NCBI GenBank assembly: GCA_020543525.1
Contig: JAHYIO010000007.1
Location: 1,178,001-1,242,000 of the forward strand
Direction of reading: 5' to 3'
Length of the DNA stretch: 64,000 nucleotides
Source: Coriolopsis trogii
Lineage: Eukaryota > Basidiomycota > Agaricomycetes > Polyporales > Polyporaceae
The notes beneath the pieces are model-generated. The model saw only the letters and a list, made by a program, of their open reading frames with translations. It was not told the origin of the DNA and did no database searches. Positions 37,401 to 49,195 of this stretch are shown one piece after another. The position numbers were made by a program, and so were the translations under genes. The first letter of the stretch is position 1; every line of letters begins with the position of its first letter.

Positions 37401-40400
37401 ACATCAGACGGCACGACGACTGTTTCTGAAGAGACTACCACCACCGGTGCGGACGCCACTACCACGTCCACCGTTGAAGAAACGTCTACTGGCACGGAAA
37501 TAACGGCTACCACCACTGAGACTACGAGCAGTGACGATAGCACGGTGACGGCGACTGAGACGGCCACTACCACTGACGGTACTGCTACGGAGACTGTGTC
37601 TGAGACGACCACTAGCGCCGATGGTGAGGTGACAACGACAGAGACCTCTACTACGGAGACAGCGACTGGTGAGTATTCGAATGTGTTTGTTTAGGCTTCC
37701 ACTAAGAACCACATGTTACAGAACCTGTCACAACCACCACGGATGCTCCTGCCACTACTACGTCGACCACCACTGAGGCGACGACTTCGGATGAATCTAC
37801 AACCGACATACCGACTGAGACGACGACCACCGATGCCGATCCTACCACGTCATCTGATGTCACTACCACCGATACCACGACGACCACCGATGTAACGACC
37901 ACTGTCGACCCGACGACCACGTCAGAGCCGACGACAGTCGTAGACCCCACAACTACCGAAGAGACGACTTCGGAGGTGACGGAGACAACCTCTACCGCGG
38001 ACGGCACGACTTCTTCAGAGGCGACGACTACTGAGGTTACTACCAGTGCTGATCCCACAACGACTTCAGAGTCATCAACAGTGGTTGAGACGACGAGCTC
38101 GGCAGACCCGACTACAGTCACCGAAGAAACTACCACGTCTGAAGTGACGTCCACAACCGACGCGTCTACATCTGAAGCGACAACTTCCACAGTCGTAGAG
38201 AGTACCACCGACGCCGACCCCACCACGTCGACCGATGTCACCACTACTACGTCTGATGTGACCACGACGACTACTGAAGCGACGACCACATCGGAAGCGA
38301 CTGTCACCGATGGCACGACCACTACGGAGGCCAGCACGACTGAAGTCACTACCACCGAAACGACGACCACTGCGGATCCCACGACTGTGGAGACGACTAC
38401 CACGGCAGATCCGACCACAGTCACAGAGGAGACGACTACGTCTGAAACAACGTCCACGACCGACGCGTCGACCACTGATGCGACAACGGTCACTATTCCA
38501 GAGACTACCACCGACGTCCCAACGACAACCACCGATGCCACAACCACCACTTCCGACGCGACGACGACTGCTGATCCATCTACTTCCGATGCGACGACTT
38601 CTTCGGAGGTGACGGAGACGACTTCTACCTCGGACGGCACGACTACCACTGAGGCGACGACAACCGAGGTTACCACTACTGCTGATCCGACAACCACAGT
38701 GGATCCGACAACCGTGGATCCCACGACCACTGTAGACCCGACAACCGTCACAGAGGAGACTACCACGTCGGTGACGACGACCGCTGACCCGTCAACTACA
38801 GTTGACCCTACCACCTCTGATGCGACTACGACTCCAGAGGCCACGGAAACCACTACGACTGCGGACGCAACTACTACTTCAGACGTGACAACGACATCGG
38901 ACGCCACTACCACATCAGATGTATCCACAACGTCGGAACCGACTACGTCAGAGACCATAGTGACTACTTCTGAGACTACGTCTACCACATCCGACGTCAC
39001 ATCAACAGGTGAGTCGGGCTTATAAGGCCAGTTTGAGTTTATTCTGACCCTCTCTTTTTAGACACCACGACCATTGCAACGACCTCTACAGCCAGCGATC
39101 CGACGAGCACGGACTCCACCACTTCCGCAGAAACGACTTCAGATGGAACCACTACGACCACAGATGTGACTACGACGTCTGACGGTACCACCACGTCCGC
39201 AACTACATCCGACTCGACCAGCACGTCGGAGGCCACCACAATAACGTCTGATTCGACCACCGTGACGTCGGAGACGACGACGACCACATCTGATGGAACG
39301 ACGACGACCTCTGAAACTACAACCACGTCGATCAGCGATCCGACAAGCACGGAGTCGACCTCGGACGGCAGCACTACCACATCGGATGTGTCTACGACGT
39401 CAGACGCCACCACCACATCTGCGACCACATCCGATTCGACCAGCACGTCTGAGGCGACTACAATCACTTCTGATTCGACCACCGTGACGTCGGAGACGAC
39501 CACCACCACCTCCGACGGGACGACGACGACCTCCGAGGTTACAACCACGTCGAGCAATGACCCCACAAGCACGGAGTCGACCACTTCCGCAGAGACGACC
39601 TCGGACGGAACCACAACGACATCGGACGTTACCACGACGTCGGACGCTACCACCACTACTGCTACCACATCCGACCCGACGAGCACTTCGGAGGCTACCA
39701 CTACAACGTCCGACTCGACCACCGTGACGTCGGAGACGACCACAACCACCTCTGATGGGACGACGACGACTTCTACAACTACGTCGAGCACCGACCCCAC
39801 GAGCACGGAGTCGACCACTACCGCAGAGACGACTTCGGACGGAACCACAACAACATCGGATGTTACCACGACGTCGGACGCTACCACCACTACTGCTACC
39901 ACATCCGACCCGACGAGCACTTCGGAGGCTACCACCATAACGTCCGACTCGACCACTGTGACGTCGGAGACAACGACTTCCACCGGTACCGATGCAACGA
40001 CCACAGTCTCTGAGACTACATCGACTTCTGAGACTGACAGCGAACCTACGAGCACGGAGCCGACGACTTCCGACGAGACCACAACGGAGACCACTGGTGA
40101 GTAACATTAAGTTTCAATGTCCCAATGAAGGAATTTAACCACTCTATTATGTAGCTACTACGGACACGTCGACCACTGATGTTACTACTACGTCGGATGT
40201 GAGCACTTCTTCCACTCCCACCACGACTTCGACTACGACTTCTACCACTCCCACCACGACATCGACCACACCCACCACAACATCAACGACGTCCACCTCC
40301 ACCACCACGACCACACCTGCCACTGTTACCGTTACGGTAACCTCATCGGAGCCCGCGGTTACGCGCTCTACCGTCGTTACCACCACAGTTACAGTAGGAT

Positions 40401-40651
40401 CTGTCACCAGCACGGTGACCAGGACCACCACGCTCGCTCGTGGCTCGACTGCGCGTGCAACAGCTACCGCCCGCGTGACGAGCACTGTGTTCGCATCCGC
40501 TGCGCGCACGACTTCGATCACCGCGACGAGTTTCCGGCCCACGACAAAGGTGGTCACGTCGGTGTCAACCGTCCGCCCGACAGTCACCCGCACGACGACC
40601 ATCCGCCGTAGGCGCGAGTACCCGACTGCCATCCGCGGCGGTGGCTACTAG
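34415..40651 (+). CDS. giant Ser/Thr-rich secreted mucin-like protein, module B
   Basis: Predicted 1,989 residues from exons 34415-34484, 34538-37192, 37243-37668, 37722-39008, 39062-40096 and 40155-40651; all introns are phase 1. The signal peptide MISPKLVAFVSVVLAVTAGV... is nearly that of modules A and C. A propeptide AIRSSPLPDLVDSKY ends PKR at residue 49. An acidic DPD-rich stretch follows, then a segment shared with the other giants (TTTTTGTTVTTETTVVVETP). Exon 2 encodes about 42 tandem 17-residue units; exons 3-5 encode looser Thr/Ser repeats. The C-terminal domain (TSITATSFRPTTKVVTSVST) matches module A and ends RRRREYPTAIRGGGY after a basic cluster. No GPI signal is seen. One more exon than modules A and C have so far. 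Function unknown; a heavily O-glycosylated hyphal surface protein is inferred. Confidence 0.87.
35095..37192 (+). repeat. 51-bp tandem repeat array encoding 17-residue units
   Basis: About 42 units in frame, consensus GxETTEATTATTTTDAA, with occasional 14-15-residue short units. Two blocks of roughly 250 bases, near 35,354-35,605 and 35,701-35,950, are almost identical, including the same short units, so several units were duplicated together recently. The array occupies nearly all of exon 2 of the giant module B gene. Confidence 0.85.
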
Positions 40652-41328
40652 TTCTGAGGGCGATGGCTGAGACTTAGATTTCTCCGATCTGGATTTGTTC
40701 ATCTGACTGCATCTTTCTCTTTGTGCCATTCTATCTCATCGTGTATCATATGATTAGCCCACACTATCTGTGTAAAACATTGTCCCGCATTAGGAATGAA
40801 GCGTTACATCTCTTACATCGCGCGTGAGCCCAGAACGTGTCATACCGGCAAGTGGCAAGTCACAATAGCCTTCCTCTATTTCTGCGTCAGCGCGAATACT
40901 GCCCACGAATAACTGCAATGTCGCGGTCGGTTGGCAGGTGAGTCTAAGAGGAACCTTATACCGGTACAAAGACGATCACGACCGTGACCGTGTTCTTGAC
41001 AGCAGGAGCTTAGACTGCACGACGCCTCATACTGCGTCGACGGGAGGGTCAATCATCGCAGTCGCGCATCGTCTGCTGGGGCGCTTGCGTCAAGCCGCAG
41101 CGCGACTCACCAGAATGGTCAGTTTGTTAACTCGTGTACCGGGAGTGGTGACTTCACTCGGCAGCAGTAGTGATACTACTAGCTGGCAGCCTGGAAGGCC
41201 ACTGTACTGGCACTGTGTTTTGTCAATGACGAGGCACGTCAGGAGCTGTGCTCGAAACATGCCAGTGTCAATCGTGCCCAATCGTAGTACAAAGAAGAGC
41301 GGAGATAGTTGAGACTACAGACCGAAGG
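40652..41328. other. intergenic, convergent 3' flanks
   Basis: 3' flank of the giant module B gene and of the DUF6697 gene. No coding signal was recognised. Confidence 0.5.
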
Positions 41329-43169
41329 CTATGGTGGTAGCGTCCCGGACGTGCGAGCGCGCTTCTTCCTAACGCGCTTCTCCCCGGGCCCAGGAGCAAG
41401 CAGGTTTTCCTCAGACACAGACACCATCCTCTCGACCTCGCCCTCGTCCTCATCGAGTTTGGCCCCATCTTGTTTATGACCGGGTTGAAGCTCGTCGTCT
41501 GACCCAAGCTCGATAGGTTTGCGCTTAGACCCCCTTCCCTTCGAAATCGTGGCGTCATCCTGCGGCCGAGTCTTCTTCTTAGGCAGAGGTGGATCCCATC
41601 CATGTGCGTTTCGCTCCAGGATTCGGAGGAACTCTGTGTCGTATCCGACGCAGGTCATCGTGTAAGTTCCCATCTCCTATGTCGGCAAACGTGGGCTGGG
41701 AGCTCAGCAACTAACGTGACGAGACGTTTGGCAACACGCACCTCTTCTCCGCGGTCAAAGGCGCCTATAATATCCTCTTCGGTCATAGAACTACGGATCT
41801 GTTTGATGTTCGACGCGACTGCCTCGACATCCTCCTTCGTCGCCTCGTACTCGGCTCCAAGCTCCTTCCGCAACCAGACGCGGATGCATACTCCATGTCC
41901 CCAATCCTTGGTTAAGGTTCCCTTCGTCCATGTCCGGCGCACCTGTCAGAAGATGGTGTCAGTTGCCTTCTCGACGTCGCACGTAAGAGCAGAGGGAGGC
42001 TTTCCACATACGACGTCCTTCTGCTGCTGCCACGCGGCCGCCGTGAGGGACCTGCCAGCTCTCATCCTGTACTGGCCCATATACACCCACTTCCCCGGCT
42101 GCACCCTCACAAAGCACCTCTCAATCCGCTCCCAATCGTCCCTCGCCCGCTCGTTCGAGAAGAACAAGCCGGAACAGCCCGGCCGGGTCGGCGCGTGCGG
42201 GTTGAAGTCCATGGAGAGGAACATCCAGTCGTCGAGCCCGTGCAGGTCGAGCATCGCCTTGCGCGGGTGCGGGAACGTCTCTTGCAGGTTGCCGCCGTAG
42301 AGGGCGGAGATGTAGTGCCGGCTGAAGCCGTACTCGGCGATCGAGGCTGGGAGGGGGACAGGGAACCGGTGGTTGATGCCTTCCCAGGTGAGCGCGTCGA
42401 GGAGGAAGTCGTCGCTCAGGAGGAGCTCCTTCTTCACCTTCACGTCTGGCTGCGCGCGCGGGGTGGTCAAGGGTCAGCTAAAGGCTGTGGACGGGCGACG
42501 CGCGCGACTCACGTTCTGCATAGCTTCGAGGGCCAAACGGAGATCCTCGGGTCGTATCTCCGTATTACGATCCTCAAAGTCGGCGGGAAGACCCTTCACG
42601 CCCTCGTCATTCGGCTCTGGCTTGATGACGAGGAGGGCAGATGCGTGGTCTCCGGGGTTGAGCTGGCTGGGCGACGCGCCGTGCGACCGGTGGGAGGCAG
42701 CCTGGTTTGCTTTTCTGCGGCGACGCACGTCTTTGTAACGTGGGAGGACGACTTCGATCATGGGCAGCATGACGCCATTGCGCTCGATGATGTTCGGAGT
42801 CGAGGATGGCCCTCTTGCGGGGGGTTGTCCGAGTTCTTCGATCGGGTCGAGGTCGGGTTCAGGTATAACATAGTTGTTCCCAAAGTCCGGCGGTCGGGAC
42901 TCTTCTCGAATCTGGCGTCACAACGTGGTCAGCCGAAGTCACTGCAGTGCGAACAAAAGGCATACGCACCTTGATGACAGGCTTCTCTTCAGTCTTTATC
43001 TCCATCTTGACCTTGTTGCGCCGCATCTTCCTGGACTCGTAATCATCATGCGGTAGATCATCCGGGTCAAAGTCCTCCTTCATCTGTATTGGCATTAAGA
43101 CCTCTGCCGAGCATCGCAAAGTTCGGGACTCACCCGGTGGGTTGCATGCCTTTCTCGTCGGTTTCCCAT
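41329..43169 (-). CDS. DUF6697-domain protein, nuclear-type charged termini
   Basis: About 510 residues from exons 43169-43134, 43083-42970, 42911-42513, 42449-42012, 41942-41742 and 41673-41329. The N-terminal half is charged and disordered, with sumoylation-like KxE motifs (KMEIKTEEKP, VIKPEPND). Exon 4 carries the recognisable core: FPVPLPASIAEYGFSRHYIS, LYGGNLQETFPHPR, GLDDWMFLSMDFNPHAP and CFVRVQPGKWVYMGQYRMR. Exon 5 adds GVCIRVWLRKELGAEY, and exon 6 YTMTCVGYDTEFLRIL and a basic tail. This pattern is the Agaricomycete DUF6697 domain, of unknown biochemical role. The first 12-residue exon is uncertain; an alternative start at the ATG of the second exon is possible. A frameshifted relic of the same family lies at 46.8-47.2 kb. 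Confidence 0.75.
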
Positions 43170-43375
43170 TGTTCGCGAATTGGCGACGTGGCACGGTACG
43201 TAGAGGTCGAGGTCAAGTATATGCCGGAGATTACGTACCATATATACGTCGGCTACTGGTCCTTCTAGGACTCGAAGCGCTGGCGGTGCATACATACATT
43301 GACGAGAGACAGACAGCAATGGTACTACATCACAAAGGCCGGTAAGAACCCTAGGAAATGAGCGACCACTGTGTC

Positions 43376-44650
43376 CTAAGCCGGTACATCCTTCCAATAC
43401 TCATCTGACATCTCCCAATCTTGCTGCCGAACCAGTCGCATGCCGTCCCCGCTCAACGAGACAGAGACGCAAGGGATGATCGTGTGTCTGTACACGATCC
43501 GCTCGATGCAGTGCCCCCACTTCTGCAGGACGTCGAGTGCGGCGCTGTTGAGATGCGCATGCCACGCTGCCGCGGTCGCGAGCTCGACGTTCCCATGCTT
43601 CGGGCGTGCGAATATCCAAGCGACGGTAAAGCGCGATGTCGTCCGTCCTTGACTGCGACTGAGCTTCGATGGGGCGTGCCATGCTATAAGATGTTGGCTG
43701 AGGTACGGTTTCTCCTCCTAGTACGAACGCATGAGTGAAACAATGCGTTGGAGAGGGGGACTATATGGAGATGGCGGACTTACGTGAGGCATGTCCATCT
43801 CGAGGAAGCGCAGGGCGGGCAGTCGTGCTGTGACGTCGTCGAGCGTGTACTGGCGCATGCTTGCGGGCCTGTGGATATGCCCTGCGCCGAGACGCAGACT
43901 GATGAGCTGTGTGCAAAGGTCCATCTTGACCCCTTGAAATAGGCAGGTCAAGTCGTGGTAGGCCAGATGTAGGTGTGTCAGGGGAGGACGTGGGAAGTCG
44001 GCCCGCAGCAGACGCGGAGGACAGGAGAGCGTCCGGAGAGCTGGGAGATGGGCACGGGATATCCGCTCATGCCACGATTTCGGCTCCATGGTATAAGTGT
44101 ACGTGAAGTGCAGCTCTGTCAACAGAGGGTGTGCCTGGAAGAACTCGAGGAGAAGAGGCTCGTGGATGTTGGTGGTGAGCGAATGGAGAGAGGGGAAGCG
44201 AGCTTCAATGAGCGGACGTGCGTAGACAATGGCAGTCTCCGGCACCCGAGTGGTCAAGGGAGTATAGCTGAGACAGCGTATGTTCCGCGCGGCGCGGAAC
44301 AGATGTGGAAGACCCTCTATGACGCGCGTGTCGATCCCTTCGATGGTGAGGATATGCAAGCATCGAAGGTGGAGGGCATGGCGCGGACACCTGAGCACAG
44401 ACTTGATGAATGATAGCACTGCGCCTTCCGAATCAAGCGTGACTGTGTTATAGAGTATAGGCTCGATTTCGCTGTAGAATAGATGGTTAACCCGCATTAA
44501 TCGAGCCAATGTGTTCAAGTCGGAGATGTGATGGCATATTTTCAGCCAAAGTTCAATCGGCAGTTTCGAGAGAGGGGATTGCGCAAAACCAGTTGGGTTC
44601 TCAACCGAAGGCCCTGTATGCAAGGAGTCGCTCAGTTTGCAGTTGTGCAT
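43376..44650 (-). CDS. F-box-like protein, paralogue of the gene at 15.5-16.7 kb
   Basis: Two exons, 44650-43784 and 43717-43376, give 402 residues. The F-box-type segment is LSKLPIELWLKICHHISDLN, followed by TLARLMRVNHLFYSEIEPIL. Leucine-rich irregular repeats follow (LPALRTLSCPPRLL, PPLTHLHLAYHDL, LISLRLGAGH, LPALRFLEMDM). The second exon, EEKPYLSQHLIAWHAPSKLS through SDEYWKDVPA, aligns with the second exon of the 15.5 kb gene (PYLDLQ..., LTEDYWSGVAP), and the intron position is the same. Choosing the acceptor ending at 43,718 keeps that homology in frame; a later CAG does not. The role is expected to be substrate recognition in an SCF ligase; target unknown. Confidence 0.75.
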
Positions 44651-45329
44651 GTTCAAACGGCGAGGGATGCTTACGAGCCTCCTTTTCACGATGGATGGTG
44701 ACTATACCTTCGAGGGGCTTCCACTTTCTATTTTCCTGGCCCTGGTTCTGTCTTCTAGGTCCCCAGAATGGGACGGAAATGCCGCAGAGGGTGGGTGACA
44801 TGACAACAGGATAGCAGTCGGGGGAGTTGAGATTTGCTGGATGAGATTCTGGGCGAAGTACTGAGAAGCTCGCCAGGTGAGTCCAGATACTTATATGTAA
44901 AGGATGTATGTCCCGCAGCAGACATGTCAGTATCGAGGGCAACAGCCACCGCGCAGCTATGTAGTATGAACATACAAGCAGTCCCGGTGGTGCAGGCGAC
45001 TGCAACTACATTCCCACGGTCATAATCGGAGGTGATCTCTTGGGCGCTCGCAACCTCGCACACCCTCGTTCTTGTCCTCGTTCTGAACCTCGTCGTCGTT
45101 CTATTTGTTCTGAATCTGAATGCATCTCATGCCCCGAACGCCTTGAATGAAGTCGATATAGAGGCTGCTGATGCGAGCCTCAACAAATCGACGAGGTGGC
45201 AATGTCAGCCCTCGTCAGCCGCACCCGGCGCGGGCAGATATATGCTATATGCTACATGCTACATGCCTGGCGGTCAGTATTCATCCCACGTTCCCACTCA
45301 CCCCGTCTTTTCATCTTGTAATCAACAAG
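44651..45329. other. intergenic, divergent promoters
   Basis: Between the F-box gene and the disordered-protein gene. A TATATGC stretch near 45,239 is a possible TATA element for the latter. No gene was recognised. Confidence 0.45.
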
Positions 45330-46667
45330 ATGTCGTCGTCGCAGCTCTCGAGGGATCTCATCCACACTTTGTCTTGTTTGGTCTTCGCATGCCTCTCCCC
45401 TGACAAGTCGACTCTCAAGCTCCTCGACCCTGTGACAGGCGTCTTAGGCGATTACCTCCTTGTCAAGCTCCCCTCGACCGTTGCTGTGAGTCCCGGACCC
45501 TCGCAGAAGCTACCTCCACACGCCGTTCTGGACGACCTGGCCCAGAGACTCAAGCTCGCTGTTCTAGAGGATATGTTTCGGGATCCGCCTTCCAAGACCA
45601 TGCCATCTCGCACATCCACTTCGCGTCATTCTGCGCCATCAAAGTATGCTCACGGCTCTACACGAGGATCTCCACTTGCTCGCTCTTCGTCGACTGCTTC
45701 GAGAACTTGCGACGTTGGGGACGCTTCTCCAGAATCCAACCCTGTGGGCCCTCTAGCCTTCCTCAAACGCAGGCTCTACTACGGGGAGAACCTGGACCCC
45801 CATTGCACTTTCAGTCCTCTCCCTCCCTTTCCCTCTCGAGCAACCTCCGAGCACGACACCCCGTCCCTCTTGTATGACTCACGTCACCCAGGTACGGATA
45901 ACGACACCTCCGTCTCCTCCTTCGGCTCTCTTCCTTCAAGGCAAATCTCTCCCGCGGTTAGGTCCTTCCCTCCCCACCGTGCCAATGTGGAACGGTCCTA
46001 CTCCTCTGGTAACATTGGTCTGGGCTTCCCGCTCCTCCACGACGATGGCAGTCTGTTCGACGGCAACGGACCACTCCCTGGCTTCTCGGACGACGCCGCC
46101 CCATCTCCCAGTGACGAAGCGAGGGCCCGTGCTTGTGAGCGGCGCATCCGCCTCACTCCACTGCCTTCTGCAGAGAACAAGCCTATTGCGAGCCGTCATC
46201 CCGCACAGACACCCAAAGTCGTTCGCTTTGCCTCCTCAGCGCAACATCTGTCTGCCGACTGTGCAGGGCCCATCCACACGTCTACTCCTCTCAACGCTGG
46301 CGCTCGTACTGCTCCTGTTACCCCGAGGGCTCCGCCGCGACGCGTCATTGGGCGGCTTCCGCTCGACTTGCCGAAGGAGAAGTCGAACGTCAACGTTGAC
46401 GTGAAAGTCGTTGGTCGTCGTGCATCGTTTCTCGCCAAGCCCCAAGCGGATGCTGCATCCGAAAGCGACACTCGAACGTCGAAAGCGCGGTGCGAGGAAG
46501 GCAAAGGTGCTGCGAGGCTCTCTCACCCTACGACATTGAAGCGCTCTCCTGCCCTTAGCGGGAGTTCGACGCCGGCACCTGCAGGGGAGCAGCTGAGGTA
46601 CTGGTCGAACTGGCTGACGCCTGTGAACGAGAAGGAGGGGAAGTACAAGGCTGCTTGGAGACCGTGA
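45330..46667 (+). CDS. intrinsically disordered protein, unknown function
   Basis: Intronless 445-residue frame from MSSSQLSRDLIHTLSCLVFA. Only the first 75 residues look folded (SPDKSTLKLLDPVTGVLGDY, then LLVKLPSTV); the remainder is rich in Ser, Pro and Arg with many potential phosphorylation sites (SRTSTSRHSAPSKYAHGS, TPLNAGARTAPVTPRAPPRR). The C-terminus is charged and ends GKYKAAWRP. The uninterrupted length and high-GC coding bias support a real gene in a genome where most genes are split. I recognise no family. The start was chosen at the first ATG with sequence that looks coding; upstream codons are less convincing. Confidence 0.65.
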   Translation: MSSSQLSRDLIHTLSCLVFACLSPDKSTLKLLDPVTGVLGDYLLVKLPSTVAVSPGPSQKLPPHAVLDDLAQRLKLAVLEDMFRDPPSKTMPSRTSTSRHSAPSKYAHGSTRGSPLARSSSTASRTCDVGDASPESNPVGPLAFLKRRLYYGENLDPHCTFSPLPPFPSRATSEHDTPSLLYDSRHPGTDNDTSVSSFGSLPSRQISPAVRSFPPHRANVERSYSSGNIGLGFPLLHDDGSLFDGNGPLPGFSDDAAPSPSDEARARACERRIRLTPLPSAENKPIASRHPAQTPKVVRFASSAQHLSADCAGPIHTSTPLNAGARTAPVTPRAPPRRVIGRLPLDLPKEKSNVNVDVKVVGRRASFLAKPQADAASESDTRTSKARCEEGKGAARLSHPTTLKRSPALSGSSTPAPAGEQLRYWSNWLTPVNEKEGKYKAAWRP

Positions 46668-46824
46668 TGCTGCGACTAGCTGGACTTCGGGACTCGGTAC
46701 GACTCAAAGATCTGTCTTGACTGTACGATACATTCGCTCGTGGTCCTGGATACCGACGTTGTATTGTATTGCCTCTGTCAAACGTCTCCCTGATGGTACT
46801 CTCGTCGAAGTGGATGGTTGTGTT

Positions 46825-47160
46825 CACAGCGCACTCGGCATCCTGATATGGCCACTCTCTCCTCGAACGAGTGTGGCTTCGCCGTACGTACAGTCCCGGG
46901 CTGCCACCTTTGCTCCATGCGCAGATGTGGTGGTTTCCGTGTGGCCATCTGCGTCCGTTTTGCCTTGCAATGTGTAGAACGTCGACGCGGTTGAGATCAA
47001 GCCACCTAGTCCCGATGCCGACAGGATCCCTTTGATGCCCTCTGGCACGGCCAAGAAGCCCAGATGAGGGATCTCGACTTTACTCGCGACAGTCAACGCC
47101 TCTCGCACTATTCGTCGTACCCCACACACGCCATTGTGTACGTCCCCGTCTCCTGAATCA
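46825..47160 (-). pseudogene. frameshifted relic of a DUF6697 C-terminus
   Basis: On the minus strand, GTYTMACVGYDE matches GTYTMTCVGYDT of the intact DUF6697 gene at 41.3-43.2 kb, then hits a TAG. In the next frame reading continues as IVREALTVASKVEIPHLGF and stays open to 46,824, as if one base had been lost at the stop. The upstream DUF6697 core is absent. The match is short, so the call is tentative. Confidence 0.4.
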
Positions 47161-47533
47161 AAGTGCGGTCAGTACAAGGCGAGTCCGACTCGGGCGTCAC
47201 GATCGACTTGACGTCCAACTTCTACAGTGTCGCTTAAAGTTAAAGATCATGGAGAATGTAGAAGCAGATCATTATTTGTGTTGTGTTGCAGGAGGAGGTG
47301 GTTTGAGTACAAAGAACACTTCTGTAGATGGCGAATCGTTCAACAAGCCTCAGTGACACTCGAATTTGCATCCAAGTCCGCCCTACCGGCGCCTAAGCGT
47401 GTGCGCGCTAATGCTTCGAACTCTCGGGTTACCTCGAGCTCGTCGATCTCCTAACTGCATACAGCCACTGTCTCGCTACATATCTTGCAATTTCACCATC
47501 GCAAGACATTTGAGACAGGGAAACAACAGGATC

Positions 47534-48854
47534 ATGAGCTCAGAAGGTGATGAAAACGGTACGTTCACCTTGTCCGAGTCAAATTTCTTCTACTTTTCCT
47601 CCGAGTCTTCCGACTCGGGGTTAGTGCACTGGCACGATCCTCCGATAGAATCTGTGCCTTGCTTGGGATTCCAAATAACCCAGAACGTGGCGTAACAAAG
47701 GACCATGCTGACACAAATCCTTCCACAGTGCTCGTTGGTGTGATTGGCGGAAGCGGGCTGTATCACCTCGACAATCTCACGTTCCTGTGAGTCGCCACCG
47801 TCGCGGTACTCACGGCATCATCCATGAACAGCACGGTACTCACCAAACAAACCACAGGAAGCACGTTAACCCCCAGACGGTACGCTCCTATCCCACACCA
47901 TCGCTGAGCGCTACGAGTCTCACTTTGGGCAATCTCCTCAGCCCTGGGGCCTCCCCAGCTCTCCGATCGCAATCTGCGCCCTTCCGACAGGCACGAAAGT
48001 CGCCTTCCTCGCCCGGCACGGCACAGGGCACACCATCCCCCCCTCAGCGGTGCCCGCGCGCGCCAACATCGCCGCGCTCAAGTCCCTCGGCGTCCGCACC
48101 ATCCTCGCCTTCTCCGCCGTCGGCTCCCTGCAGGAAGACATCGCGCCCGGGGACTTTGTCCTCCCTACGCAGATCATCGACCGCACCAAGGGTGTCCGCC
48201 CCGCGAGCTTCTTCGAGGGGACCAGCGTCGTCGCGCACGCCGCCTTCGGGGACCCGTTCGGCGTGAGGCTCGTCCAGTGGCTCGAGGCCCGCGTGCGGAA
48301 GGTCATCGAGGAGGCGGGCGGGGATGCTGACCCGCCGCGTGCTAGACGGCCCCAGCTGCACACGGGAAAATGTGTGGTGTGCATGGAGGGCCCGCAGTTT
48401 TCGACCCGCGCCGAGAGCAGGATGTACCGCATGTGGGGCGGCGACATCATCAATATGAGCGTCTTGCCTGAGGCGAAGCTCGCGAGGGAGGCAGAGCTCG
48501 GGTACGTCCATGAGCCGGCCGTCCGCGCGGACCCGTAGCTGATTACGGTTCTGTGCGCCGTGCGCACTTTGTAGGTATGCCTTGATCGCGACAGTGACGG
48601 ATTACGACTCGTGGCGGGAAGGCGAGGAGGCGGTGACTGCAGCGGAGGTCTTCAAGACCCTCCACGCGAACGCGAAGCTGTCGAGACATGTCGCGGCCAC
48701 TATCTTACAGGACCTCCACGAAGCGGCGGAAGAAGGGGGCATACTCACAGAGGAAGCCGGCTCGATGAAGTTCTCGATCATGCCGCGCCCTGACAAGCCG
48801 AAGGAGGAAGACGTAGAGAAGCTCAAGTACATTCTACCTACTTACTTCACTTAA
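47534..48854 (+). CDS. MEU1: S-methyl-5'-thioadenosine phosphorylase
   Basis: Phosphorolyses methylthioadenosine, the by-product of polyamine synthesis, to adenine and methylthioribose-1-phosphate, feeding methionine salvage in the cytosol. Exons 47534-47558, 47729-47786, 47858-47879, 47942-48501 and 48575-48854 give 314 residues. Family landmarks: [17 protein letters not shown] (phosphate-binding loop), [79 protein letters not shown] (catalytic base region) and [13 protein letters not shown] with the conserved Asp pair. Length agrees with fungal MTAPs. Exon 3 has only 22 nt (LKHVNPQT with split codons). Named after the yeast orthologue. Confidence 0.95.
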
Positions 48855-49195
48855 ACTTAGAGAAACGCTTGGTAGAATAGACTAGAGACCTGACAATGGT
48901 AGAGGCTGCAAGAGCAACTTCCAAACAGACTCGGATGATGGTACAGAGTGACGTCACATTCGGCAACATGCTATCGCTCTCGCGGTACAGGCTCATACAT
49001 ACATATATACATGCACAGATGGGAACAACGTGGATCGGGACTGCCAAAGGAGCTGGGGTCCATAGGGTCGCGAATGTTACCGCACGCCACCCTTTATAAA
49101 GCCTGCGTCCACCTGGCACTCAGCACTGGGTGTTCTGGTAAACCTGAGTAGCGAAGCACTAGAGACAAAATGTCATCAGTCAGATTCTCTGCCCA
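48855..49195. other. intergenic, convergent 3' flanks
   Basis: Short region between MTAP and the deuterolysin gene, which converge here. A few ACATACATATA-type repeats occur near 48,995. No gene was recognised. Confidence 0.5.
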
